DNA of 64,000 bases, taken from assembly GCA_018266795.1 (NCBI GenBank), contig JAFDZV010000031.1, forward strand, positions 35,739 to 99,738, written 5' to 3'. The position numbers and the translations under genes are program-made. The notes below the pieces were generated by a model. It searched no databases and was not told where the DNA came from. It was given only the letters and a program-made list of their open reading frames with translations. This stretch comes from Bacteroidota bacterium. Lineage in GTDB: Bacteria; Bacteroidota; Ignavibacteria; OLB7. Positions 9,701 through 18,538 of this stretch are shown here, piece after piece; position 1 is the stretch's first letter; every line of letters begins with the position of its first letter.

Positions 9701-11389
9701 CTACTTCTGCTTCACCACCCAGACATCTCTGTATCCGGCGCGAGTGGCGGCGGAGCTGGCGTTGGCGCTGGTCCCGGTTGTACTGTAGCGAACGCGGTAA
9801 ACCATGGTCCCATTCTTCTGAGGAGTCTTCACGACTGCCACACCGGTTGCGCCCCTGCTCTTCAAACGCTTCGCGATCAGCTTCGCTTCCGCTTCGTCCG
9901 GCGTTGCACGCACCTGTACCAGGTACTTCGCGGTGGCATCGCTCTTTGGAGATGCACCGCCGGCAACGTTCTTCGGCTGCTGCGAGGCATGCGCAGCGGA
10001 CGGCGGCGCGGCTGCGTGACCTGCAGCCGGATGCGCAGTTCCTTCGGTGCGGGGCGAGGAGTCCTCGTCCGGGACATCATTCACCATGAGATGATGCGCT
10101 CCCTGGGGGGATGCAGCCGCGTGACGCACCCCATTACCGGCTGCCTGGTTCGTCGGGCCCGCCATATGCGCGCCGGCTGCAGGCGGTTTCGGCTGCGATG
10201 ATCCCACTCCATGTCCCGGCGGGGCAATCTGCGCGCCGGCTGCGTTGTGCACAGCCGGACCTGCACCATCGGGCCGCGGCGCCTGGGCGCCCTGCACATG
10301 GACTGCGGAAGGTGCCGATCCGGTGGCCGCTGCATGTGGGGTAGTTGGCACCGGCTCCGGATAGGTTGCCTGCACGTCGGGCGATGCCGCGTCGTTCGGC
10401 GTCGGAGAACGAACACCGGCCACAGTGAGGGAATCCTCGTGCGATGCAGCCGGCGCAGGCGGAGGTGCCGGGCGCTCCGTTACGGCCGATGGATTGGGAT
10501 CACTCATCGCACTCTGCTGATGTCGCGAGAAGATCGAGGAGATGAACCCGCCGCCGCCGGCATACAAGGCCACACCGATTGCGGTGCCGGCGAGAACGGC
10601 CGTCGTTGCGAGAACGGGACGCCGGATCCGCCGTGTTGCGCGAGCGCGGCCGCCGCTCTCGTATGTCCCATACGTGGATGATGGCGCCGCATACGACACC
10701 GTACGCGACGCCGCCTCGCTCTGGCGTGCCTCCGAGGCATATGCGGACGCATCGGCAAACGCCGTCTCGTTGATACCCGCGCGGCGCCGGCTCTCCCTCC
10801 GTTCGGTCTGCATCTCCCCCTCCAACGTAACCGTCTCCACCCCGGCGTGCGTAACCTCTGCGCACGCCGGGGCTGGGTCGACGGCGAGTCCCACCTGCGC
10901 CGGCGACGAATCACCGGCACTCGAGTGCGACTCACCTCCGGCGTGCTCGATCTGCAGCGCCGGAGATTCGGACTTCATGGTTTGCGGCTCCCCGCCTCTC
11001 GATGCGGAGAGTGCCGACTGTACTGCGCTGCGCGCTGCGAATGCGGGCTGCGGCGAACGGAGCCGCGTGGCCGGGTCTCCATCGTCGTCGCGCATCTGCC
11101 GCGACTCGTCGTTCAGCAACGACCGCAGCGGTTTCCGTGCGACAGTTGCCGGCATACGCATCGTCGTCGGACGTCCCTGGGCGCTCGATGCTGCGGCCTC
11201 GGGCGAGTCGGCGTCGGTCCGGGCAGGCGCGGCATTCTCTTCATATGCCGGCCGATCGTTGCTCTGCCCCATCATGGAGCGAAGCCGTGCTGCATCACGC
11301 GTCTGTGCGGATGTCGCACCGCGGTCGGTCGCGTCGTTCCCTCGCGGGCCGCTGTCTGCATCGTTTGCGAACTTGTTCGTATCCATCAT
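9701..11389 (-). CDS. SPOR-domain inner-membrane protein
   Basis: This 562-aa protein has a long N-terminal cytoplasmic region rich in Ala, Ser and charged residues, one transmembrane segment (about residues 258-280, PVLATTAVLAGTAIGVALYAG), a Pro/Ala-rich periplasmic linker, and a C-terminal SPOR domain (about 484-562, beginning AKYLVQVRATPDEAEA). SPOR domains bind denuded peptidoglycan and place proteins at the division septum. I chose the start at 11389 because a good ribosome binding site (AGAAGG) sits six bases upstream; a further in-frame start at 11404 exists. The very long low-complexity arms are unusual. It lies downstream of the TPR/barrel pair in the same direction, separated by 283 bp. 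A role in cell division or wall remodelling is inference from the SPOR domain. Confidence 0.85.
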   Translation of the reverse strand: MMDTNKFANDADSGPRGNDATDRGATSAQTRDAARLRSMMGQSNDRPAYEENAAPARTDADSPEAAASSAQGRPTTMRMPATVARKPLRSLLNDESRQMRDDDGDPATRLRSPQPAFAARSAVQSALSASRGGEPQTMKSESPALQIEHAGGESHSSAGDSSPAQVGLAVDPAPACAEVTHAGVETVTLEGEMQTERRESRRRAGINETAFADASAYASEARQSEAASRTVSYAAPSSTYGTYESGGRARATRRIRRPVLATTAVLAGTAIGVALYAGGGGFISSIFSRHQQSAMSDPNPSAVTERPAPPPAPAASHEDSLTVAGVRSPTPNDAASPDVQATYPEPVPTTPHAAATGSAPSAVHVQGAQAPRPDGAGPAVHNAAGAQIAPPGHGVGSSQPKPPAAGAHMAGPTNQAAGNGVRHAAASPQGAHHLMVNDVPDEDSSPRTEGTAHPAAGHAAAPPSAAHASQQPKNVAGGASPKSDATAKYLVQVRATPDEAEAKLIAKRLKSRGATGVAVVKTPQKNGTMVYRVRYSTTGTSANASSAATRAGYRDVWVVKQK

Positions 11390-11460
11390 AATCCACCTTC
11401 TCATTCATCATCGAGTCTGTCCGAGAGCGCAGTAGAACATCGTCTGATCTACCGGAGTGA

Positions 11461-11487
11461 GCGGGCAGGCATGCCCTACCTGCCCGC
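11461..11487 (-). terminator. Hairpin downstream of the outer-membrane barrel gene
   Basis: A perfect 9-bp inverted repeat, GCGGGCAGG (11461-11469) and CCTGCCCGC (11479-11487), lies between the barrel gene stop (11673) and the SPOR gene start. No T-run follows, so it could be a Rho-assisted end, an mRNA 3' stabiliser or an operator. Confidence 0.35.
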
Positions 11488-11672
11488 ACCCCGGCATCTC
11501 TGGAGGAGATACGGTCCACCGGTCGGGACCGAATGTTCCAAGCGAATCTGTCCGCACGACGGTGTATTGCATGCGTGGCATGCGAACTACTGCACCGTTC
11601 GGTTGGCGGCCGCCGCCGATGCGCACCGGCCGCTCCCGATGTCATGTACAACATTTTTGAATGCGATCGGTG

Positions 11673-13667
11673 CTAATAGGAGACACCGAGGCCAACCGCA
11701 CCGAAGATTCCGCGCTCGCGATATCCGGACCACAGCTCGTACGTAGCATTGGTCAGATTGGAAATCTCGAGCGTCCCGTAGAAGTGGGAGTTGATCGAGT
11801 ACCGTGCAATGGCACCAAGAAGGACAACCGCTTTCATATCGGCTCCGCCATCGTCCTGGCGCACTCCGATGTACCTGAGTGTGCCGGTGAGCGAGAGCGG
11901 CATGGACTCGAGACGCTTTACGTACATGGCTTCTGCACTGGCCTGTGGCTGAAACGGCGCCTGAGCTCCGGTTGAATCGAGCGTGAACATCGTATACGAT
12001 CCCTTCAACGCCACCATGTCGCGATCGCCCAGCTCCCAGTAGAGATCGCCGCTCACATCCGTTGTGGACGCGCTCCCGTAGTGCGGCGCAAAGAGAGCAT
12101 CACTGCTGCGCGCGAAGAAGAGGTAATCATCGAGCGAGCGCCGCGAGAGCGAGAGCCGCAGTGCAAACGATTGCCTGGGTTCGAACCGAAGTGCAGCGCG
12201 ATATCCAATCCCTTCCACCTCGTGATGCACCATGGGATTGCGCTCCACGTACGGATTGCGATCGAGCAGGTCACGCAACGAGTTCTGTGTAATGCCGCCG
12301 TCGATGCCGGCCGCGAGGGTCACACCGCGGAATGGATAGAAGTTCAATTCCACGCGGGGCGCAAGACGCGAGAGTGTCTGGCCATCGGAGTTTCTCCCCA
12401 CGCCGATCGAGCCGCCAACACGAAGCGTAACGATAGGGAGTGCGTAGCGCGCATATGCTTCCAAGCGCCCGAGGCTGATCGATGTGCCGCCGAGATTCGT
12501 GAGGTCGAGATTCGCCTCGCCGCCGATTGCGAGTCTCGAGAATTCCACGCGCAGCTTGGCCAGCCCGTCGAGCGACGACTCATCGGTAGTTCCGTTTTCA
12601 TCCAGCGTAAGCTGACGGTACCCGCCCTGGAGTTCGAAGGAGACGCCGTTGTTGCTGTTGCGCCCGTTCACCACTGCGCTCCATGCGTTGCGCTTTCGCT
12701 CCGGCGCATTCGGCGAGCCATACCGTTGATAGGATGACCGCTGATACTCAGCTTCGGCTCCCATGAAGCCGCCACTGAAGATTCCGTAGTTGTTGCCGAT
12801 CACGTAGCCGCCGCTTGCACCAAGGGTGAAGGCGCTGCGAGCGGCGTTGTCGACGAATCCGTTCGATCCGTTCAGGTCGAAATGGAGCGCGTAATCGTAT
12901 GGCCACGATGTGCCGGCGTATCCGGCTTTGAGCGCGCCTGTTGTGTACAGCCCGAAGGTTCCCTCTGCATAGAAGGGGCGTACCAGTGAAGAGCGTGCCT
13001 GTGACTCGGGATATTCATGGGCCGGACGCCCGTTGGTTTCCGGAGCCTGTTCGCTGATGGAACGCAGCTGATCGCCGGTCAGGGGCTGCACTGCGGGGGG
13101 CGGGCGCTTGCCGCGAGCGCCGGCGGGAAGGCCACGGCCGTGCAGCGTCTGCTGCGCCAGGTCGGCCGGCCCGATATCGACTCCCTGCAACGTTGCTGCA
13201 GCAGCCGCAGCACCACGGCTTTGCGGCGGCGTGGCCACGGGATGCTCAACTCGCGAAGGCGTTGTGCGCTCCCGTTCGCTGGTCGAAGCCGGACGCGACT
13301 CCCGCCGTGATTGATGTCGGGCAGTTCTCTCGTGCGAGCCGCGCGATGAACGCTCCCGCCGGGACGTTGCCTTCGCGGACGCTCTGGACTTCTTCTCACT
13401 CCTCGACTTCTTTCTGCTGTTTTCCCTCTCCCGCCCCTTCTTCTCCTTCCCCTTCTTTTCCTTCCCTTTCTTTCGGCTGTCGTGTCCCTTCGAACTGCTC
13501 TGACTTCCCTTTTTTCCCTTCTTGGCGGATGCAACCGCACTTCGGCCGCCATGCTTCCCGTGCTGGGCCGATGCATCAACGGAACCGAGGCAGAGCGCAA
13601 GGAGTGCGATCAACAGAGCGCTCATTGCCGCATGGAACCGGCGCGATATGGCACGAGGCGTTGTCAT
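11673..13667 (-). CDS. Outer-membrane beta-barrel protein with a basic N-terminal stalk
   Basis: This 664-aa protein has a signal peptide (about residues 1-35, ending ASAQ). A Lys/Arg/Ser-rich, strongly basic region (about 36-150, with repeated KKGKEKKGKEKK-type units) and a linker follow. The remaining part (about 230-664) has alternating amphipathic strands with many aromatic girdle residues ('GTFGLYTTGALKAGY', 'ARYALPIVTLRVGGSIGVG'), a terminal aromatic residue and no plug domain, consistent with an outer-membrane barrel. The basic region is encoded by a polypurine tract (plus strand about 13390-13500 is almost pure pyrimidine). Its ATG overlaps the stop of the upstream TPR gene in an ATGA junction, so the two are translationally coupled. 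A receptor or porin role is possible; no substrate is indicated. Confidence 0.7.
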   Translation of the reverse strand: MTTPRAISRRFHAAMSALLIALLALCLGSVDASAQHGKHGGRSAVASAKKGKKGSQSSSKGHDSRKKGKEKKGKEKKGRERENSRKKSRSEKKSRASAKATSRRERSSRGSHERTARHQSRRESRPASTSERERTTPSRVEHPVATPPQSRGAAAAAATLQGVDIGPADLAQQTLHGRGLPAGARGKRPPPAVQPLTGDQLRSISEQAPETNGRPAHEYPESQARSSLVRPFYAEGTFGLYTTGALKAGYAGTSWPYDYALHFDLNGSNGFVDNAARSAFTLGASGGYVIGNNYGIFSGGFMGAEAEYQRSSYQRYGSPNAPERKRNAWSAVVNGRNSNNGVSFELQGGYRQLTLDENGTTDESSLDGLAKLRVEFSRLAIGGEANLDLTNLGGTSISLGRLEAYARYALPIVTLRVGGSIGVGRNSDGQTLSRLAPRVELNFYPFRGVTLAAGIDGGITQNSLRDLLDRNPYVERNPMVHHEVEGIGYRAALRFEPRQSFALRLSLSRRSLDDYLFFARSSDALFAPHYGSASTTDVSGDLYWELGDRDMVALKGSYTMFTLDSTGAQAPFQPQASAEAMYVKRLESMPLSLTGTLRYIGVRQDDGGADMKAVVLLGAIARYSINSHFYGTLEISNLTNATYELWSGYRERGIFGAVGLGVSY

Positions 13668-16600
13668 TCCTGCGGGAGCCGTTGCAGATGTTCCAATGCC
13701 TTTGTTCTGTATGCATCGTCACACGGACGCTGCGAAAGGTTCTGATAGATCGTCCTTGCCTTTGCGTTGTTGCCAACGGCCTCACACGTTTCGCCGAGCT
13801 CTAGAAGGAACGCTCTGCGCCGAACGCTATTGGGGCCGCTGCGGGCAACCGCCTCTTCAAGCACACGCACGGCGTTCGCCTCATGGTGCGATGAACGGTA
13901 GAGCGCGGCGAGCAGTCTGGATGCTGCAAACCCAAGGCTGTCCCCCCGTTTGGCGATCGCGGCCACGCCGGCAAGCGCAGAGTCGCTTGCAGGCGATGAC
14001 GTCTCGATCGCCGCCAGCCGCAACCAAGCTTCGTCGGCCTGCGGAGTGCCAAGTGCCTGATGCAGAATGGCGAGCGCAGAGTCACGCATACCGGAGGCCA
14101 TCAGCAGATCGGCAAGCGGAATCCGAGCGGCCTTCGCCTCGGTGCTGTCGGCATACTCGGAGTGAAGCCTGCCCAGAACTTCCAGCGCCGCGCTGTTGTT
14201 CCGTCGTTGCTGCTCTACGATGCCTAGGTCGAGCATCGTAGAGAGCGCCGCATGCGTTGATGGAAACCGATCGATGATCAGGCGAAGCGTATCAACCGCC
14301 GCCGCCGTATCACCGGCCCGGAGATGGTCCTGCACAACCTCTGCCCAGAGGCGCTGCAGGCAATCACCGGCTATGCTCGATTGGTCCACGTCCGCAAGCT
14401 CCTTCAAGGCCTCCGCAGCATGATGTGCCTCGCGCAGGACTCTCGACCTGCCCAGTGCGAGAGAAAGCGCGTGACTGCATCCGTCATCAACCTGTTCCCC
14501 CTCCTGACCTTCAAAGAGCTTGGAGACCTTCTCACGCAGCTCCGTCGCGACATCCGTTCGTGGGTTGCGACTCAGGGCGATCGCATAGGCTGCTTCGGCC
14601 ATGCGCCTCTCGCCGAGAGCTGCGTACGCATCACCGATGTTCGCGAGCCCGTGAACGGCCAGATCATTGTCCGAAGTTATTTCAAGCAGCCTGTTCGTGA
14701 ATTCTATCGCATCGCGATAGTTGCCGCGCCTTGCTGCGATCTCGCCGCGAAGGAACCACGCATCGTCCGCAAGCGGCCCGCCGCTGAAGCAGGCTGCGAA
14801 CTCATCGAGAAGGCTGTCAGCGGATTCCAGCCCTCCGCTTCTATAGATCGCGAGCGCGCTCTGATACTCGGCGTACCACAGCTCATCCGTTGTGGGCTTC
14901 GCCTTCAGGGCGAGACGGTAGGCATCCACCGCATCGTCGAATCTGCCGCGGAGATAGAGTGCGTCTCCGCGCCGCAACTGTGCTTCGGCCGCGTAGGCCG
15001 AGAGCGGATATGCCTTTGCGAGCTGTGAGAATGCCGATTCAGCCTTGTCGAAATTCTTCTGCCGAAGCTGTGCCCACCCCAGCAGATAGAGTGCGTCGGC
15101 CACATGCTGGGATGCCGGATACAGCTCCAGCAATTGTGCCTCCGCATCCACGGCAGCCTTGAAGAGCCCGGATTCGTAGTACGATTCGCCGAGCCAGTAG
15201 AGCGCCTGATCGGCGTCGGGATGTTGCGGATACTGTTCGATGAACCGATTCAATACCGGCACGGCCTCGGACGAGCGGCCGGCGCGGGTCAGAGTGATGC
15301 CGCGCAGCAGCCTGGCCTCTGCGCCCTGGGGAAGCGGCTCGTTGTTGCCCCCGGCAACCGCCACATCTGCCGATTCGAATGCCTTGATTGCGGAAGCGGG
15401 ATCGTTGTCTGCCAGCTTCACTGCTCCGAGCAGCGTTGCGGCGCGAATGCGTGTGGCGTCAGTGCGAGCACGGCGCGCTGCGGTCGCGAACGCTGTTGCT
15501 GCGTCGGCAAAGGCACGGCGGTCGTAGTCGGCTATGCCGATATCGATCAACGCCAGATCGTTGTCGCTGCTTAGAGTGTCGGCAGCGATCGTACGCAGAA
15601 TCTCGAGCGACGCGTCCCCCTTGCCGAGAGCGCGCAGAACCTGCGCCTTGTTGAAAAGCGCCATGGCATGAGTCTGGTCGAGCGTGTCCTCTGCGAGCAG
15701 ACGGTCGTACAGCGCGAGAGCGGAATCGTTTCTACCGGCCGCCTGATACGTTGCGCCCAACCCAAGCATTCCCTGGCGCCTGTAACGCGGCGTTGCCTCC
15801 CCCGTCAGGGCAATGAGACTTTCCTCCGCGGCGGAGTAGTTCTTCTGAGCAATCTCGAGCTGCCCGAGCAGCAGATGATTCTCCGCCCATGCACGCCCCG
15901 CGTCCGGCTGCGTCGTGTCGCCTCCATGCGCCTCGGCGATCATGGATGCAGCCACCCTCAGCTGCTCGCGGGCCTCATCGTAGCGGCCCAGCTGCAGCAG
16001 GCAGGCGGCTTTGTGGTTGCGCGCATCGAGCTGCCCCTCGCCCGGATAGGTATCGATGATCTTGTCGTAGAATCCCAGCGCCGCCTGGCAGTCCCCTCGC
16101 TCGCTGTTGAGTTCACCGAGAAGGTAGAGCGCGTCGCGCTCGCGCGGGCTTCCGGGATACTGCTCCAATTGATCGTGAAGAATCTCAATGGTCTTCTCGT
16201 CCGGTTGATCCTGCTCAACCACATGCGCCAACGCGATCTCGTAGAGCGCAACGCCGGCAATGTTCTCGGCATCGGTGGATTGTTCCTTGGAAGCTGCACC
16301 AATCGCCTCGCTGAAGTAGAACCGTGCTCTGCCGAACTCGCGGCGTCTGAACGCCATCAGCCCACGATCGAGATACGCCGAGGCGGAAGCCAGCGTTCCG
16401 CTTTCACTGTAGTACTCCAGCAACTCGCTCATGCTGTAATCAACCGGCCCGATCAGGGACATGCCGATCTGCTGCTCACTTTCCCGCAGCATAAGCCGTG
16501 TTGCCCATGATCGATCGTCGAGCACCGGCATCCGTGGCATTTCGCTCCGTTGGTCGAACAGCCGAAACCATACTGGTGGATTGTCAAGGAACGCCCCCTG

Positions 16601-16720
16601 AAGCCGATCGAAATCCTGCGCCTCGCCCGTCGAAACCGCGATCGGCACCCACATCAGAAGCAAGCCCAGGAGCCGCAAAACTGTCGTAACAAGCGGTCTG
16701 TTCCGGTGTGTTGAGGTCAT
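13664..16720 (-). CDS. Large periplasmic tetratricopeptide-repeat protein
   Basis: This 1018-aa protein starts at 16720 (MTSTHRNRPLVTTVLRLLG), which gives a clean signal peptide of about 35 residues ending GEAQ; an in-frame start 27 codons upstream would place it behind a non-signal stretch. Nearly all of the mature protein is TPR and Sel1/YbgF-like helical hairpins (for example 'ALYLLGELNSERGDCQAALGF', 'ALYWLGESYYESGLFKAA', 'ALYLLGWAQLRQKNFDKAESA'). Such arrays form protein-binding solenoids in the periplasm. The stop overlaps the start of the barrel gene, so TPR protein and barrel probably act together, for instance in assembly or as a receptor-scaffold pair (inference). It does not match a named family that I recognise. 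Confidence 0.85.
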   Translation of the reverse strand: MTSTHRNRPLVTTVLRLLGLLLMWVPIAVSTGEAQDFDRLQGAFLDNPPVWFRLFDQRSEMPRMPVLDDRSWATRLMLRESEQQIGMSLIGPVDYSMSELLEYYSESGTLASASAYLDRGLMAFRRREFGRARFYFSEAIGAASKEQSTDAENIAGVALYEIALAHVVEQDQPDEKTIEILHDQLEQYPGSPRERDALYLLGELNSERGDCQAALGFYDKIIDTYPGEGQLDARNHKAACLLQLGRYDEAREQLRVAASMIAEAHGGDTTQPDAGRAWAENHLLLGQLEIAQKNYSAAEESLIALTGEATPRYRRQGMLGLGATYQAAGRNDSALALYDRLLAEDTLDQTHAMALFNKAQVLRALGKGDASLEILRTIAADTLSSDNDLALIDIGIADYDRRAFADAATAFATAARRARTDATRIRAATLLGAVKLADNDPASAIKAFESADVAVAGGNNEPLPQGAEARLLRGITLTRAGRSSEAVPVLNRFIEQYPQHPDADQALYWLGESYYESGLFKAAVDAEAQLLELYPASQHVADALYLLGWAQLRQKNFDKAESAFSQLAKAYPLSAYAAEAQLRRGDALYLRGRFDDAVDAYRLALKAKPTTDELWYAEYQSALAIYRSGGLESADSLLDEFAACFSGGPLADDAWFLRGEIAARRGNYRDAIEFTNRLLEITSDNDLAVHGLANIGDAYAALGERRMAEAAYAIALSRNPRTDVATELREKVSKLFEGQEGEQVDDGCSHALSLALGRSRVLREAHHAAEALKELADVDQSSIAGDCLQRLWAEVVQDHLRAGDTAAAVDTLRLIIDRFPSTHAALSTMLDLGIVEQQRRNNSAALEVLGRLHSEYADSTEAKAARIPLADLLMASGMRDSALAILHQALGTPQADEAWLRLAAIETSSPASDSALAGVAAIAKRGDSLGFAASRLLAALYRSSHHEANAVRVLEEAVARSGPNSVRRRAFLLELGETCEAVGNNAKARTIYQNLSQRPCDDAYRTKALEHLQRLPQE

Positions 16721-16829
16721 CAAGGGCTTCTTTACCTTAAACTTACACTTGAAGGTTGTATTACACAAGCTTTCATTCGCATACCATCGATCATTTAACA
16801 TCCTACTTTAACGACACCCCAAAGAAAAA

Positions 16830-16860
16830 CGCACAAATCTCGCTTTTTGAGACTTGTGCG
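16830..16860 (-). terminator. Rho-independent terminator of the FN3-like gene
   Basis: A 12-bp stem with one A·C mismatch pairs CGCACAAATCTC (16830-16841) with GAGACTTGTGCG (16849-16860) around a 7-base loop. Reading the minus strand, GTTTTTCTTT follows immediately. This is a classical intrinsic terminator placed 55 bp after the stop of the 16915-17352 gene, just upstream of the TPR gene. Confidence 0.85.
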
Positions 16861-16914
16861 TTACAATTCTGTCTGGTGTTGCCGAAGGCAACTGTTAGCG
16901 ATCGATGTCCTCTG

Positions 16915-17352
16915 TCAGCGGAAAAGTTCCTTGATCATTCCCCACGACTTCCGGACGCCCGAGACATCGTGCGAGATGGTCACCGTTGGGGAATACTGCT
17001 GCACCGAGCTCCCAACAGCCTTCACACGATAGGTAAACCGTTTGCTGCTATTCGTCTTGTAGAACGCTCCATCATCCACGTAGACGTATGTGCTTCCGTT
17101 CCCGCGGGCATCTATACGACTGAGGCGGCGGAAATCGGACACGTCCTCGCTGCTCCGTTCGATCTCGTAGCTCTGAATGCCGCTTTCGTTGGCACTCTGC
17201 CATTGAACCGAGATCTCATCCCCCTGAGGGCTTACCTTGACGTAATTGAACACGCCCTGCATCGCCACGACAGCTGCGCCCGTCGTCATCAACAACGCGA
17301 GAAACAGGGTGCCCAATCCGAGGGTTCGAATTGCCGGTATGTTCTTGATCAT
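16915..17352 (-). CDS. Small secreted or membrane-anchored FN3-like protein
   Basis: This 145-aa protein has a hydrophobic N-terminal segment (about residues 10-30, TLGLGTLFLALLMTTGAAVVA) that can serve as signal peptide or anchor. The rest looks like one fibronectin type III-like domain: 'ISVQWQSANESGIQSYEIERSSE' corresponds to the B-C strands, and 'FTYRVKAVG' to the F-G strands. This matches the single FN3 modules that Bacteroidota place in surface proteins ('V..W....E....Y.IERS'). There is no T9SS tail, so it is probably retained in the periplasm or at the membrane. A GGTAGG element precedes the start. It has its own strong terminator and so is probably a monocistronic gene. Confidence 0.6.
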   Translation of the reverse strand: MIKNIPAIRTLGLGTLFLALLMTTGAAVVAMQGVFNYVKVSPQGDEISVQWQSANESGIQSYEIERSSEDVSDFRRLSRIDARGNGSTYVYVDDGAFYKTNSSKRFTYRVKAVGSSVQQYSPTVTISHDVSGVRKSWGMIKELFR

Positions 17353-17477
17353 AGTAACCTACCCATAATCCAAGCTGCAATGTTAGCACCTTTCAAATCG
17401 TCGCGCAAGCTCCACGGCGTTCCCGGGATACTCGGTGGGACAAACACCCTGCGTAATAAACAGTGCAGGCGGACAAA

Positions 17478-17636
17478 ATGCTCATCACCCATGGCTCCCA
17501 CTGCTACGAGATCTGCCTCGATGAGGATGCCTCAACTGTTATTATCAGTCGCACGGTGCATCCCATTCCGTACAACGCGCAGCTCGGCGTTCAGGGCTTC
17601 AGATGCATGGTCCGGCGTCGCTACAGCGTTAACTGA
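17478..17636 (+). CDS. Possible 52-aa small protein, uncertain
   Basis: An open frame of 52 codons starts at the ATG at 17478, preceded by AGGCGG at a reasonable ribosome-binding distance and by an in-frame stop at 17457. About three quarters of its third codon positions are G or C, as in genes of this genome. The product contains four Cys, with CYEIC near the start and GFRCM near the end. It converges on and overlaps the end of the metallo-beta-lactamase gene by 16 bp. I do not recognise it; it may be a fragment or chance. The rest of the gap 17353-17620 holds the promoter of the FN3-like gene. Confidence 0.3.
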   Translation: MLITHGSHCYEICLDEDASTVIISRTVHPIPYNAQLGVQGFRCMVRRRYSVN

Positions 17637-18385
17637 AGGCCGTCGTAGGCCAGATAGATCCGCGGCGGCAGAAGGGCCTCCACCTCTGCATGCCGTATTT
17701 CATGGGCGATGTGGGTGAAGTATGTCTCGCGTGCGCCTATTCGCTGCGCCATGGCGATCGCCTCTTCCAGGTTGAAGTGCGTTGGATGCGGTGAGATGCG
17801 AAGTGCATCGAGCACCAGCACATCCACGCCGGCAAGGCGTTCCATTGCCTCCGGTGTGACCGCATTGCAATCGGTACAGTATGCAAACGAGCCAACACGA
17901 TAACCGTTGACACGCATCTTCCCGTGCGACAGCTTCAATGGAATCCATTCGATGCCGGCAACGGCAAAGGGTTCGTCAAGAATCTGATTCACGTCCACCA
18001 CGGGAACGCTGGTGCCGGTGTTCGTTCGCGTTCCGAACGCATAGGAAAATACAGTCTTCAGATTGGCCAGCGTTTCGGGCATAACGTAGATCGGTATCGG
18101 GCGCCGCGCAAGGAAATTATACGCCCGCAGATCGTCGAAGCCGGCGATGTGATCGAAGTGATGATGAGTGTACACTACTGCGTCCAGCCGCACCACATCA
18201 GCACGCAGGCATTGCTGCCGGAAGTCGCTGGATGTATCGATGATCACACTCCACTTCTCGTCCTCCAGCCAGATCGACGGACGCAGACGTTTGTCGCGCG
18301 TATCCGTTGATCGGCACGTAGCGCACCGGCACCCGATTGACGGGACGCCGGAGGATGTTCCGCTGCCGAGAAATGTGATCTTCAT
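17621..18385 (-). CDS. Metallo-beta-lactamase-fold hydrolase, PhnP-like
   Basis: This 254-aa protein has the metallo-beta-lactamase fold. The motif THHHFDH (residues 73-79) binds two metal ions, and later conserved elements (DALR, and FTHIAHEIRH near the C-terminus) supply further ligands. The N-terminal GSGTSSGVPSIGC is followed by Cys19, Cys21 and Cys24, a cysteine cluster seen in the PhnP/phosphoribosyl cyclic phosphodiesterase-like branch, where it binds a structural zinc. The gene is widespread in Bacteroidota and Chlorobi, usually without phosphonate genes, as here. A phosphodiesterase role is likely; the substrate is not known. It lies 153 bp downstream of the RmlD-like gene. Confidence 0.85.
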   Translation of the reverse strand: MKITFLGSGTSSGVPSIGCRCATCRSTDTRDKRLRPSIWLEDEKWSVIIDTSSDFRQQCLRADVVRLDAVVYTHHHFDHIAGFDDLRAYNFLARRPIPIYVMPETLANLKTVFSYAFGTRTNTGTSVPVVDVNQILDEPFAVAGIEWIPLKLSHGKMRVNGYRVGSFAYCTDCNAVTPEAMERLAGVDVLVLDALRISPHPTHFNLEEAIAMAQRIGARETYFTHIAHEIRHAEVEALLPPRIYLAYDGLQLTL

Positions 18386-18538
18386 CCTGATTCCACAAGG
18401 GTTCTATCTGGAAGGCACCATCGCCATCGTCACCCGGATGTTGCCGCTGCAGTTGCCTGGGCACCCCATCGGCACTGCCGGTGCCGACAGGCACCGCATG
18501 CAGCCGCTGTATCAACGCGCTAAAATATTAGGTGATTA

